From the NCBI GenBank assembly GCA_021151485.1, contig JAGKXB010000004.1, forward strand, positions 82,582 to 145,544: a stretch of 62,963 nucleotides of DNA, given 5' to 3'. This stretch comes from Oxalobacteraceae bacterium (lineage in GTDB: Bacteria > Pseudomonadota > Gammaproteobacteria > Burkholderiales > Burkholderiaceae_D). The notes under the pieces are model-generated. The model was not told where the DNA came from. It ran no database searches and saw only the letters and a program-made list of their open reading frames with translations. Shown here one piece after another: positions 37,530-48,717 of this stretch (the stretch's first letter is position 1; every line of letters begins with the position of its first letter). The position numbers and the translations under genes are program-made.

Positions 37530-37621
37530 TCGTCCCCGAGTGCTTTAGTCGGGGACCCAGTAACTCTAGTAGTCAGCAACAAAAGACGCTGGATTCCCGC
37601 CTAAATCCGCGGGAACGACGG
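37530..37621. repeat. REP-like inverted pair between trpD and trpC
   Basis: Two head-to-head units (37530-37560 and 37589-37621) are separated by 28 bases. Each is itself an imperfect palindrome with the core CCCGC(C)TAAA.CCGCGGGAA in the right unit and CCCCGAG..TTTAGTCGGGGA in the left. The outer and inner ends (TCGT and CCCAG / CTGG) match the copies near 39.6 kb and 45.2 kb. The layout is that of REP/BIME elements mobilised by RAYT transposases; no RAYT gene is in the window. The folded RNA could attenuate or stabilise the trp transcript. Confidence 0.8.
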
Positions 37622-37684
37622 AGGTTAATGGATAATCTCGGTTCATAAATATTAATCAGTATTAACAAATCCATCACAAAAACC

Positions 37685-38491
37685 ATGTCCGACATATTGC
37701 AAAAAATCCTCGCCGTGAAAGCAGAAGAAGTCGCCACGGCAAAAAAATATCGTGATCTAGCCAGCCTGCGACGCGAAGTGGAATCCGACCTTGCCGCCCG
37801 CGCCGATTTGCGTGGGTTTGAAGCCAGCTTGCGCAAAAAGATTGCCGCTGGTCAAGCCGGCGTCATTGCGGAAGTGAAAAAAGCCTCGCCGTCCAAAGGC
37901 GTGCTCCGTCCTAATTTTCGCCCTGCAGAAATTGCTGCAAGTTATGCCCAACATGGTGCAGCTTGCCTATCGGTCTTAACCGACGTGTCTTTTTTTCAAG
38001 GTACGCCAGAATATTTGCAACAAGCCAGAAATGCTTGCACGCTACCGGTCTTGCGCAAGGATTTCATGATTGATTTGTATCAAGTCTATCAAGCACGTTC
38101 ATGGGGTGCGGATTGCATTCTGCTCATCGTCGCTGCACTGGATCATGGCTTAATGGCAGAACTGGAAGCCTGTGCGCACGAACTGGGCATGGGTGTGCTG
38201 GTGGAAGTACATGACAGGATTGAGCTAGATGCAGCACTGAAGCTCAAAACCAGCATGTTAGGCATTAATAACCGGAATTTGCGTACTTTTGAGACTTCTT
38301 TGCAAAATACGATTGCACTGCTGCCACGCATTCCTCACGATAAATTAGTAATCACGGAATCCGGTATTCTTGCCAGCGATGACGTAAAAATCATGCGCGA
38401 TGCCAATGTGCATGGCTTTTTGGTAGGAGAGGCCTTCATGCGAGCCAGCGATCCGGGTTTGGAGTTGCATCGTTTGTTTAATCATGACTAA
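37685..38491 (+). CDS. trpC: Indole-3-glycerol phosphate synthase
   Basis: 268 residues. It closes the indole ring in tryptophan synthesis. The TIM-barrel motifs are present: [58 protein letters not shown] and ITESGI. It lies 240 bases downstream of trpD behind the REP-like pair and overlaps the next gene by 8 bases. trpF, trpB and trpA are not in the window. Confidence 0.95.
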   Translation: MSDILQKILAVKAEEVATAKKYRDLASLRREVESDLAARADLRGFEASLRKKIAAGQAGVIAEVKKASPSKGVLRPNFRPAEIAASYAQHGAACLSVLTDVSFFQGTPEYLQQARNACTLPVLRKDFMIDLYQVYQARSWGADCILLIVAALDHGLMAELEACAHELGMGVLVEVHDRIELDAALKLKTSMLGINNRNLRTFETSLQNTIALLPRIPHDKLVITESGILASDDVKIMRDANVHGFLVGEAFMRASDPGLELHRLFNHD

Positions 38492-38990
38492 AAACTCACT
38501 CTCTTCCCCATTACGCATCATCGCCACTGGTGGTACGTTTGATAAGCATTACGATGAAATTGCTGGGCAACTTGGCTTTTGTAATAGCTATTTGCCAGAA
38601 ATCATCCAACGCGCCCGCATCACGCTGCCCGTCACGCAAGAAGTATTACCGCTGCTCGATTCACTCGACATGCAGGAAAATGATAGGCAGTGTGTGTTGG
38701 CATCATGCCAAGGTGCTACTGAACAAAGCATCGTCATCATTCACGGCACCGACACCATGTGCAAAACTGCAGCCGTACTGGCTGCTGCCCGGCTCGATAA
38801 AACGATCGTATTAACTGGGGCCATGATTCCTTACGAAATCAGACATTCTGACGCGCTGTTTAATTTAGGTTTAGCTTGTGGCGTGGCACAAACATTGCCT
38901 GTTGGGGTTTACATCGCCATGAATGGGCAGGTGTTTGCGTGGGATAAGGTTCACAAGAACACCGTGGCTGGTGTGTTTCAGCCAATCTGA
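38484..38990 (+). CDS. Single-domain asparaginase-like protein
   Basis: 168 residues, only the N-terminal half of a usual L-asparaginase (about 330 residues). Catalytic phrases are kept: [12 protein letters not shown] (first Thr) and [12 protein letters not shown] (second Thr and Asp), then [20 protein letters not shown]. The second domain is absent, not frameshifted; the frame ends cleanly in AGVFQPI. Start overlaps trpC by 8 bases. Such short forms occur in Burkholderiales. Activity is uncertain because the dimer-interface domain is missing. Confidence 0.8.
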   Translation: MTKNSLSSPLRIIATGGTFDKHYDEIAGQLGFCNSYLPEIIQRARITLPVTQEVLPLLDSLDMQENDRQCVLASCQGATEQSIVIIHGTDTMCKTAAVLAAARLDKTIVLTGAMIPYEIRHSDALFNLGLACGVAQTLPVGVYIAMNGQVFAWDKVHKNTVAGVFQPI

Positions 38991-38992
38991 TT

Positions 38993-39553
38993 TCAGGGAT
39001 TCAACCTGAACGAAGTAAAAAAAGGTTCGGTGATCTCACGCATGTCTCGCAAAATCGATTTTTCCTTACCCAACACCACAACCTGCACCACTTTGTTGTC
39101 TTGAGTCATAAAACGCGCCACCAACCGCATTTTGGATTGATGCGTACTTTTTTGGCCAGGCGTTCCGCTCGCCTCTATGTTGATGGAGGTGGGTGATGCT
39201 TCCTCATGCAGGATGTTGCCGTTGATATTTTTCAGCATAGCTGTTTTCATGGCCTGCAATGTCGCCTGTGCTTGCCCAACGTCTGGGAGAGTGGCGGTAC
39301 CAATCGCAAATGACGTGCCATCGACCTCTGCCACGGTCAGGGTCATGTTGACGGTGAGACCGTTTAAATGAATGGAGCGTGTATACGAGGCAGGTTTGGC
39401 GGGGAACATCACCGAATATCGGATTTCCGGTTCGTTCGTACTAGCACCATTAACCGGCCCTTGCACCTGACGCCAGTTGTATTGCGGGCTGCAGGCTGAT
39501 AGCAGCAACAGCAATATGCTGATCAAGCCTGCTTTGCGTAGGAATGCAATCAA
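38993..39553 (-). CDS. Small lipoprotein of unknown function
   Basis: 186 residues. Signal peptide with lipobox LLSAC (Cys21). The mature part has beta-rich segments (YSVMFPAKPASYTRSIHLNG, NMTLTVAEVDGTSFAIGTAT) and a C-terminal stress on charged residues. I do not recognise the family. It is convergent with the asparaginase-like gene (2 bases apart) and downstream of yidC on the same strand, with the second REP-like pair in between. Confidence 0.75.
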   Translation of the reverse strand: MIAFLRKAGLISILLLLLSACSPQYNWRQVQGPVNGASTNEPEIRYSVMFPAKPASYTRSIHLNGLTVNMTLTVAEVDGTSFAIGTATLPDVGQAQATLQAMKTAMLKNINGNILHEEASPTSINIEASGTPGQKSTHQSKMRLVARFMTQDNKVVQVVVLGKEKSILRDMREITEPFFTSFRLNP

Positions 39554-39578
39554 AATTAATCTTTCAATGGCAACTTCA

Positions 39579-39666
39579 TCGCTCCCGCGGTTTCAGGCGG
39601 GAGTCCAGCGGCGTTCACACAACGTTAAAGTCACTGGGTTCCCGCCTAAAACCGCGGGAACGACGG
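39579..39666. repeat. REP-like inverted pair between yidC and the lipoprotein gene
   Basis: Two inverted units (39579-39608 and 39634-39666) are separated by 25 bases. Each is palindromic (left GCTCCCGCGGTTTCAGGCG, right TTCCCGCCTAAAACCGCGG). The right unit is nearly identical to the right unit of the trpD-trpC copy. It begins 18 bases before the yidC stop codon on the opposite reading side and precedes the lipoprotein start, so it could end yidC transcripts. Confidence 0.85.
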
Positions 39667-39683
39667 AAAAAAGGTCTACGGTG

Positions 39684-41423
39684 TTATTTCTTACTGGTAC
39701 TTTTGCTGTTTTCTATCTTGTTAGTAATCACCCACTGCTGCGCAATCGACAAGATGTTGTTGACCACGTAATACAGCACCAAACCGGAAGGAAAGAAGAA
39801 GAACATGGCGGAAAAGACCAGTGGCATGATCATCATCATTTTGGCCTGCATAGGATCAGGTGGTGCAGGATTGAGCTTGGTTTGCACAAACATGGAAATC
39901 GCCATCAAGATTGGCAAAATAAACAATGGATCGGGTGCAGCCAAATCCTGTATCCAGCCCAACCATGGTGCATTACGCATTTCCACGCTGGCTTGCAACA
40001 CCCAGTACAACGCGATAAATACCGGCATTTGCACCAGGATAGGCAGACAGCCACCCATTGGATTGGCCTTTTCTGAACGATATAACTCCAGCATCGCCTG
40101 ATTCATTTTTTGCGGGTCGGATTTATGACGCTCACGAATAGCCTGCATCTTTGGTGACAACACTTTCATCTTCGCCATGCTGCGATAACCCGCTGCTGAA
40201 AGCGGGAAAAACAGTAATTTGATGAAAATGGTGAAGATAATGATGGTCCAACCCCAATTTCCCAGCATTTTATGGATTTGATCCATCAACCAGAAAATCG
40301 GTTTAGCGATAATCGTCAACCAACCATAGTCTTTGACCAATTCCAGACCGGGGGCGATTTTCTCTAACAACGCTGACTCTTGCGGCCCAGAATACAAATG
40401 TGCATCCATCGAAACGCTAGCACCAGGTGCAATTGTGCCCAAAGGCAAAATGTTACCTATCGCATAAGAATTGGTGTCAATTTTCTTGGTATAAATTTCA
40501 CGCTGTGCTTTATCTGCGGGAATGAAAGCCGATACAAAGAAATGCTGGATGATAGCAACCCAACCATTGTCGGCTTTGCTAGCGTGTGCGTCTTTACCTT
40601 GATCTATTTTTTTGAAATCAAGTTTCTGATATTTCTCTGCATCCGTGTACACAACCGGACTCGTTGTTGTGGCAGTACCAAAGAACTGAGAACCACCTTC
40701 AGGTGTATTGCCATCGTGCTGCAATTGCAAATACAACGATGGCGTAATGGCCACCGCATTGCCATTGCTAACGATATGTTTGAGTTCAATATTGTAATCA
40801 GAACGTTTAAACGTATAAATTTTGGTCAATTTGACGCCATTTTTTTCTGATACCAAGACTAATTGCAGCGCATTTTCCTTATCCAAATTACGTGAGCCGG
40901 GTTGTACAGTAAAAAGCGACTTGTGATTGGGCACATCAAGCGCCCCAGATGCATTGATCAAACCAGTTTGCGCAATGTAATGGTGCGCAGCATCAAACAA
41001 CACGACGTTGTTTTTGACATTGGGCTTTTTTAATCCCACATATTCCATGAATGGTTCGTACCATTTGTGTGTATTACCTTCTTTGTGCTTGAGCAATTCA
41101 AGTCGTTTTAACTGCCCGCCCAAAGTATCAATGTCCGCCTTGAAAACATCGGTCGTGATGGTGACGATTTCACCTTTTGCTGGCGTTGCAGCATCAGCAG
41201 CATTGTTGGTAATGGCTGCGGCGTTACTATTACTGATAGCAGCAGGAGATACAGAGGGAACCGCCGATGTGTTGCTGACGTTGGATGATTGAGCATTCAC
41301 CGTTTTCTGCGTAGGCGCTGGCGAAAACAAAGATGGTCTGCCATTGGCCAGCATCCAGTGATCCCACAACAGCAACAAGGAGAGTGAAAACACTAGCCAC
41401 AAAATGGTACGTTTGATATCCAT
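39684..41423 (-). CDS. yidC: Membrane protein insertase YidC
   Basis: 579 residues. It inserts and folds inner-membrane proteins with or without SecYEG. The N-terminal anchor (MDIKRTILWLVFSLSLLLLW) is followed by a low-complexity linker rich in Ala/Asn/Ser and a large periplasmic beta domain (about 85-360). The conserved YidC/Oxa1 bundle follows at about 375-560 (WTIIIFTIFIKLLFFPLSAA, ELYRSEKANPMGGCLPIL, VFIALYWVL). It belongs to the rpmH-rnpA-yidD-yidC cluster and starts 59 bases after yidD. Confidence 0.97.
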   Translation of the reverse strand: MDIKRTILWLVFSLSLLLLWDHWMLANGRPSLFSPAPTQKTVNAQSSNVSNTSAVPSVSPAAISNSNAAAITNNAADAATPAKGEIVTITTDVFKADIDTLGGQLKRLELLKHKEGNTHKWYEPFMEYVGLKKPNVKNNVVLFDAAHHYIAQTGLINASGALDVPNHKSLFTVQPGSRNLDKENALQLVLVSEKNGVKLTKIYTFKRSDYNIELKHIVSNGNAVAITPSLYLQLQHDGNTPEGGSQFFGTATTTSPVVYTDAEKYQKLDFKKIDQGKDAHASKADNGWVAIIQHFFVSAFIPADKAQREIYTKKIDTNSYAIGNILPLGTIAPGASVSMDAHLYSGPQESALLEKIAPGLELVKDYGWLTIIAKPIFWLMDQIHKMLGNWGWTIIIFTIFIKLLFFPLSAAGYRSMAKMKVLSPKMQAIRERHKSDPQKMNQAMLELYRSEKANPMGGCLPILVQMPVFIALYWVLQASVEMRNAPWLGWIQDLAAPDPLFILPILMAISMFVQTKLNPAPPDPMQAKMMMIMPLVFSAMFFFFPSGLVLYYVVNNILSIAQQWVITNKIENSKSTSKK

Positions 41424-41482
41424 AAAATATGCTTAAGAATGGTGATGGTAATGTTGGTTGATGTTGGTTGATTTTGTTCGTT

Positions 41483-41722
41483 TTAATTGACTGATGCCGT
41501 GTCTGATGCAGGACTGGGCACAGGATCACATCCACCAGCATGCCAAGGATGGCATTTACATAGGCGCTTAACCGTTAACAAACTGCCTCTGATCGCGCCA
41601 TGTTGACGAATGGCTGTGCTGGCGTAATTGGAACAAGTGGGAAAAAAGCGGCAATTCTGCCCCAACAACGGACTGAAACAAAGTTGGTAGACGCGCAACA
41701 AAAACAAAAGCAGGGTTTTCAT
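41483..41722 (-). CDS. yidD: Membrane protein insertion efficiency factor YidD
   Basis: 79 residues, typical length. Family signature [15 protein letters not shown] and [15 protein letters not shown] are present after a short amphipathic N-terminus ([20 protein letters not shown]). It helps YidC-dependent insertion. Its start overlaps the rnpA end by 4 bases. Confidence 0.95.
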   Translation of the reverse strand: MKTLLLFLLRVYQLCFSPLLGQNCRFFPTCSNYASTAIRQHGAIRGSLLTVKRLCKCHPWHAGGCDPVPSPASDTASVN

Positions 41723-42156
41723 GCGCGCGTCCCCGCGGATCCGATAGCTTTTGTCATTTGCGGTAACAATAATCGACGCAACTCCGTACGCAGCATCGTT
41801 TTTAAATGAACGGTTGTAGCAGGCTGCGCCTTATTATTCACAGAATGAGAAAGGCGAATGATGTAATCCACAGCAGGCAATGAAGACAAACGGAACATTT
41901 CTCTTGTCACCCGCTTGATTGTGTTACGGGTCACTGCACGCGGCGCATAACGCTTGGCCACAACAATGCCTAAACGCGCATGACTGATTTGATTAGGACG
42001 CGCATACAACACAAAATGTGTCGTTCTTTGCACCGGGCGCAAACGAAAAACGGATGAAAACTCATCCGTTTTAATGATACGTCGGGCGCGCGCGAAATCT
42101 TGTGAATTATCGCCACTAATGTTGTTGGTCACGTCATTAACGCCATCAACAATCAA
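41719..42156 (-). CDS. rnpA: Ribonuclease P protein component
   Basis: 145 residues if the TTG at 42156 is the start. No ATG is available upstream of the conserved part and no clear ribosome site is seen, so the start is uncertain. It binds RNase P RNA and aids tRNA 5' maturation. The basic RNR motif is present ([13 protein letters not shown]) with [10 protein letters not shown] before it. The first 20 residues ([16 protein letters not shown]) are acidic and unlike the family, which supports a later start such as GTG at 42132. Confidence 0.93.
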   Translation of the reverse strand: MIVDGVNDVTNNISGDNSQDFARARRIIKTDEFSSVFRLRPVQRTTHFVLYARPNQISHARLGIVVAKRYAPRAVTRNTIKRVTREMFRLSSLPAVDYIIRLSHSVNNKAQPATTVHLKTMLRTELRRLLLPQMTKAIGSAGTRA

Positions 42157-42183
42157 AAGAGTAACGCGGGGATGTGTAAACGT

Positions 42184-42318
42184 TTAAACAGCTAAACGTT
42201 TGCGACCCTTGGCGCGGCGCGCGTTGAGCACTTGGCGACCGCCACGGGTTGCCATACGTGCGCGAAAGCCGTGGGTACGTTTACGGCGCACGACGGAAGG
42301 TTGGTAAGTACGTTTCAT
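42184..42318 (-). CDS. rpmH: Ribosomal protein bL34
   Basis: 44 residues, the standard length, highly basic: [14 protein letters not shown] at the start, then [16 protein letters not shown] and ending in KGRKRLAV. It is the first gene of the rpmH-rnpA-yidD-yidC cluster, with a GAG-type ribosome site 7 bases upstream. The rnpA start follows after 27 bases. Confidence 0.97.
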   Translation of the reverse strand: MKRTYQPSVVRRKRTHGFRARMATRGGRQVLNARRAKGRKRLAV

Positions 42319-42406
42319 GGTGATCTCGCTAATTTGCAGAAATAAATCGGGCGATTTAACTACGAAAATTCATAATTCTCATAATTCTTTTCGCCCGCAA
42401 CCCGCA

Positions 42407-42436
42407 ATTAGACAGCATTGTTGACGATGTTGTCAA
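42407..42436 (-). promoter_or_regulatory. Sigma-70 promoter for rpmH
   Basis: On the minus strand a perfect TTGACA (42431-42436) is followed, after 18 bases, by TCTAAT (42407-42412, five of six matches to TATAAT). It lies about 90 bases before the rpmH start and drives the leftward cluster. Confidence 0.65.
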
Positions 42437-42464
42437 TAATTTTCCCAGCAAAATAAGATAAGGT

Positions 42465-42494
42465 TTGTGGATAAGTAGTCCGGGAAGGTAAAAT
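42465..42494 (+). promoter_or_regulatory. dnaA promoter overlapped by a perfect DnaA box
   Basis: TTGTGG (42465-42470) and TAAAAT (42489-42494), 18 bases apart, form a plausible promoter ending 28 bases before dnaA. The sequence TGTGGATAA at 42466-42474 is an exact DnaA box (TTATCCACA on the other strand) that covers the -35 box. This arrangement fits repression of dnaA by its own product. It may also be part of the origin, but only this one perfect box is seen in the spacer. Confidence 0.6.
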
Positions 42495-42522
42495 AGCGGC
42501 TTATTTTTGAATAGATAGCTGC

Positions 42523-43902
42523 ATGGATGATTTCTGGCAGACGTGCTCTGCGCAGCTCGAATTAGAGCTGACTCCTCAACAATTTAGCGCCTGGATTAAA
42601 CCGTTGGTCCTGCTTGATTATGAAGCGGGCGTATTGCGTATTGCTGCGCCGAATCGCTTCAAGCTTGACTGGGTAAAAACACAATTTGCCAGTCGAATTG
42701 TCACGCTCGCCTCGCAATTTTGGCAAATGCCGGTGGATGTGCAATTTGTACTTGATCCTCGACCACAAGGAGCAAAGAAGACTGAAAAACCCGCAACACA
42801 GGCCGTCAATCCGCCATCTGACACAGAAAACAGCCATGCTTCGCCAACTGAAGTAAGTATCGAGCCCACACCAAAAAATGATCAAAGTCGCATCAACATT
42901 GAACTGACTTTTGACAGTTTCGTCACAGGTAAAGCCAATCAATTAGCCCGCGCGGCGGCTATTCAGGTTGCAAACAATCCGGGTAGTTCTTACAACCCGC
43001 TATTCTTTTACGGCGGCGTTGGCTTGGGTAAAACCCATTTGATCCACGCAATTGGCAACCAGGTTTTACAAGACAAACCGCATGCCAAAATTCGCTACAT
43101 CCACGCCGAACAATATGTACGCGACGTAGTGACCGCTTATCAGCGTAAAGGGTTTGACGATTTCAAGCGTTATTACCATTCGCTGGATATGTTATTGATC
43201 GATGACATTCAGTTTTTTAGTGGTAAAAATCGCACGCAGGAAGAATTTTTTTACGCTTTTGAAGCATTGATTGCAGCTAAGAAGCAAATCATCATTACCA
43301 GTGATACCTATCCCAAAGAAATTACGGGCATGGATGACCGATTGACCTCACGTTTTGACTCGGGCTTAACAGTGGCAATTGAGCCACCTGAACTGGAAAT
43401 GCGTGTCGCGATTTTGCTAAAAAAAGCCCAACAGGAAGGTGTGACGTTCTCAGATGACGTAGCGTTTTTCATCGCAAAACATTTGCGTTCCAACGTGCGT
43501 GAGTTGGAAGGTGCCTTGCGCAAAATTCTGGCGTACTCACGTTTTCACGGTAAGGACGTAACAATTGATGTCGTCAAAGAAGCGTTAAAAGATTTGTTAT
43601 CGGTACAAAATCGGCAAATTTCGGTGGAAAACATTCAAAAAACCGTCGCTGATTTTTTTAACATTAAAGTCGCGGATATGTATTCCAAACGACGCCCGGC
43701 CAATATTGCACGACCACGGCAAATCGCCATGTATTTAGCCAAGGAATTAACGCAAAAAAGCTTGCCTGAAATCGGCGAACTGTTTGGTGGGCGTGATCAT
43801 ACGACGGTGTTGCATGCAGTGCGTAAAATCGCAAAGGATCGTACCAAAAGTGCGGAATGCAATCACGAGTTACACGTGCTGGAGCAAACGTTAAAGGGAT
43901 AG
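42523..43902 (+). CDS. dnaA: Chromosomal replication initiator DnaA
   Basis: 459 residues. Binds DnaA boxes at oriC and opens the origin. Domain I (about 1-75, [20 protein letters not shown]), a variable linker (80-120), the AAA+ domain with Walker [10 protein letters not shown] (164-172) and Walker [10 protein letters not shown], and the C-terminal DNA-binding domain with [15 protein letters not shown] are all present. It heads dnaA-dnaN-gyrB. Confidence 0.98.
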   Translation: MDDFWQTCSAQLELELTPQQFSAWIKPLVLLDYEAGVLRIAAPNRFKLDWVKTQFASRIVTLASQFWQMPVDVQFVLDPRPQGAKKTEKPATQAVNPPSDTENSHASPTEVSIEPTPKNDQSRINIELTFDSFVTGKANQLARAAAIQVANNPGSSYNPLFFYGGVGLGKTHLIHAIGNQVLQDKPHAKIRYIHAEQYVRDVVTAYQRKGFDDFKRYYHSLDMLLIDDIQFFSGKNRTQEEFFYAFEALIAAKKQIIITSDTYPKEITGMDDRLTSRFDSGLTVAIEPPELEMRVAILLKKAQQEGVTFSDDVAFFIAKHLRSNVRELEGALRKILAYSRFHGKDVTIDVVKEALKDLLSVQNRQISVENIQKTVADFFNIKVADMYSKRRPANIARPRQIAMYLAKELTQKSLPEIGELFGGRDHTTVLHAVRKIAKDRTKSAECNHELHVLEQTLKG

Positions 43903-44031
43903 CCTTTTTGGTGCCATCATGCATGGCGTCGCACTAGACACTACAGCTTATTGCTTACTTATAAGTTTATAAGTTACTAAAATTTAGTTATTAATTATTA
44001 TTTATCACTATTTTTGTTTTTGGGGATTTAT

Positions 44032-45138
44032 ATGCAATTGGTCAAAACGAACAGAGACGCATTGCTGCGGCCACTACAGATCGTGAGCGGAATTGTTGAG
44101 CGTCGCCATACTTTGCCGATTCTTGCCAATATCCTGATTAAGAAAGAAGGCGAAACCGTTTCCTTTTTATCTACTGATATTGAAGTCCAAATCAGCACCC
44201 ACGCGCCCGTCGGCGCAGGCGGCGAAGCAGTCGCTACCACCGTTGCTGCGCGCAAATTGCTGGATATTTTGCGCGTCTTGCCAGAAACAGACGACATTTC
44301 GCTCTCGCTCGCCAACAAACGCATGACGGTGCAGTCCGGCAAGTCGCGTTTTTCATTGCAAACGTTGGCGGCGGAAGAATTCCCCACCGTGACACAAGCC
44401 AAGCAATATGACGCTACCGTAACCTTGCCGCAAAAGACCTTGAAGCATTTGTTCAACATGGTGCATTTTTCCATGGCGCAGCAGGATATTCGTTATTACC
44501 TGAATGGTTTGCTGCTAGTCGTAGAAGGCAATAATGTGATTGCCGTCGCCACCGATGGTCATCGCATGGCGTTTTGTCAGGTGCAAATCGAGCAAGAATT
44601 CGCCCATCAAAACGTGATCATTCCACGCAAAACCATTATGGAATTACAACGTTTGCTGGAAGAAATCGACGATCCAGTACAAATCGATATTGCCGGTAAT
44701 CAAATCAAGCTGCAATTTTCTGATATTGAGTTGATTTCAAAATTGGTGGAAGGCAAATTCCCCGATTACAAACGCGTGTTGCCTGCCAATCATCGCAACG
44801 AATTCATCATTGACCGCAATGCCCTGCTGCGCTCATTACAGCGCGTGGCCATCATGACCAGCGATAAATTCAAAGGCGTGCGTTGCCTCATCAGCCCAGG
44901 CAGCATGAAAATCACCTCGATCAACGCGGATCAAGAGGAAGCCGTGGAAGAATTGGAAATCGATTACGGCGGTGAGAGCGTCGATATCGGTTTTAATGTG
45001 ACGTATCTGCTAGATGTGTTGAACAATCTAAAATGCGACCAAGTTCACATCTCTTTGGGCGATGCCAATGCTTCCGCCTTGATCTCTATCCCAGGCAATG
45101 CCGACTTCAAATATGTCGTGATGCCAATGCGTATTTAA
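44032..45138 (+). CDS. dnaN: DNA polymerase III sliding clamp
   Basis: 368 residues from ATG at 44032, with a GGGGA site 7 bases upstream; an earlier ATG at 44014 adds six odd residues. The ring-shaped clamp tethers polymerase III to DNA. Family phrases: NRDALLRPLQIVSGIVERRH, LPILANILI, LNGLLLVVEGNNVIAVATDG, GKFPDYKRVLP and the C-terminal KYVVMPMRI. Confidence 0.98.
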   Translation: MQLVKTNRDALLRPLQIVSGIVERRHTLPILANILIKKEGETVSFLSTDIEVQISTHAPVGAGGEAVATTVAARKLLDILRVLPETDDISLSLANKRMTVQSGKSRFSLQTLAAEEFPTVTQAKQYDATVTLPQKTLKHLFNMVHFSMAQQDIRYYLNGLLLVVEGNNVIAVATDGHRMAFCQVQIEQEFAHQNVIIPRKTIMELQRLLEEIDDPVQIDIAGNQIKLQFSDIELISKLVEGKFPDYKRVLPANHRNEFIIDRNALLRSLQRVAIMTSDKFKGVRCLISPGSMKITSINADQEEAVEELEIDYGGESVDIGFNVTYLLDVLNNLKCDQVHISLGDANASALISIPGNADFKYVVMPMRI

Positions 45139-45164
45139 TTTTCCCGTCGCTAGGGCAATAACTC

Positions 45165-45220
45165 ATCGTTCCTGCGGCGGGACAACCCCGTCGTTCCCGC
45201 GGGTTTAGGCGGGAACCCAG
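45165..45220. repeat. REP-like element between dnaN and gyrB
   Basis: A complete palindromic unit at 45190-45220 (TTCCCGCGGGTTTAGGCGGG) matches the units near 37.6 and 39.6 kb. It is preceded by a truncated unit in the same orientation (45165-45187, CGTTCCTGCGGCGGGACAA). Unlike the other two loci this is not a clean inverted pair. Confidence 0.8.
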
Positions 45221-45256
45221 CGTCTTGTAATTGCACAGCCCTTTTGAGAAAAATAG

Positions 45257-47800
<2,544 letters not shown>

Positions 47801-47862
47801 CTCGATGAAGTGCCGCAAACAACAAAGAATTTCTCTCCCTAATACCAAAAAAGGATCAGCCA

Positions 47863-48717
47863 ATGCCATTTCCCGATCCGCCAGCCTCATTCTTATCCGT
47901 CAAGGTGCATGATCTTTCTCAGGCCCCTGCCATCTGCGCACTATGTGCCGGTTACGAAGGAGGAAAATGGCGTGCAGAGGCATTGGCTGACCATGTGATG
48001 GAATGGCTTCCCGAATTTTGCTTGTCCGCAGAAGAGCTGGAAGATTTCAAACCCGGGACGGCACTCCGACTTATTAGGAAGGCAGCAAAGCTGGTCTATC
48101 AAACTGATAAATACAAGCTACGTGGAGAGTTTGGCGAGTTATTTTTGCACATCGCACTACGCCAAGTTCATAAATCTATTCCTGCTATCAGCAAAATTTA
48201 CTGGAAGGATTCGGTAAACAACACGGTTAAAGGTTATGACGCCGTACACGTTGTCGAAGTTGAAGGCAACTTGCAACTTTGGCTTGGAGAAGTAAAGTTT
48301 TACGATGATGCAAGCCGCGCAATACGAGATGTTGCCAAAGAAATTCAAGGGCATACACAAATCGACTACATGAAAAATGAAGTCGCTCTAATTGCAAATA
48401 AGTTGGATAAAGGCTCCTCCTACTACCCCAAACTTGCCAGACTTCTTGATGCAAATACATCACTAGATGAAGTCTTTGATGCTGCGTGTATCCCGGTGTT
48501 AATTACTTATGACAGTGATGCTGTGAAAGAACACACAAAAGCAACGCCTGAGTACAACAAAACACTTACAGAAGAAGTGATGTCTGTAAGAAAAAAGTTT
48601 GAGGAGAAACTGTCCGGACTCTCGCTACCAGTCAAAGTACATCTTTTTTTGATTCCACTAAACGCAAAAAAAGCCCTCATTGAATACTTAGATGAGAATT
48701 TAAAAAGGCTTCAATAA
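47863..48717 (+). CDS. hamA: Hachiman antiviral protein HamA (DUF1837 nuclease)
   Basis: 284 residues. It fits the HamA family: a PD-(D/E)xK-type nuclease fold with RGEFGELF (Glu89, Glu92), KGYDAVHVVE (Asp126) and LWLGEVKFY (Glu143-x-Lys145) in the expected order and spacing. HamA partners with the HamB helicase; in the Hachiman system HamB senses damaged or foreign DNA and releases HamA to cleave DNA. The start has an AAGGA site. Its stop overlaps the hamB start (TAATG). Low G+C compared with gyrB suggests acquisition. Confidence 0.85.
   Translation: MPFPDPPASFLSVKVHDLSQAPAICALCAGYEGGKWRAEALADHVMEWLPEFCLSAEELEDFKPGTALRLIRKAAKLVYQTDKYKLRGEFGELFLHIALRQVHKSIPAISKIYWKDSVNNTVKGYDAVHVVEVEGNLQLWLGEVKFYDDASRAIRDVAKEIQGHTQIDYMKNEVALIANKLDKGSSYYPKLARLLDANTSLDEVFDAACIPVLITYDSDAVKEHTKATPEYNKTLTEEVMSVRKKFEEKLSGLSLPVKVHLFLIPLNAKKALIEYLDENLKRLQ

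Noticed and set aside
48157..48463. Antisense frames within hamA
   Set aside because: Short, no ribosome sites, overlapped by a gene with intact nuclease motifs.
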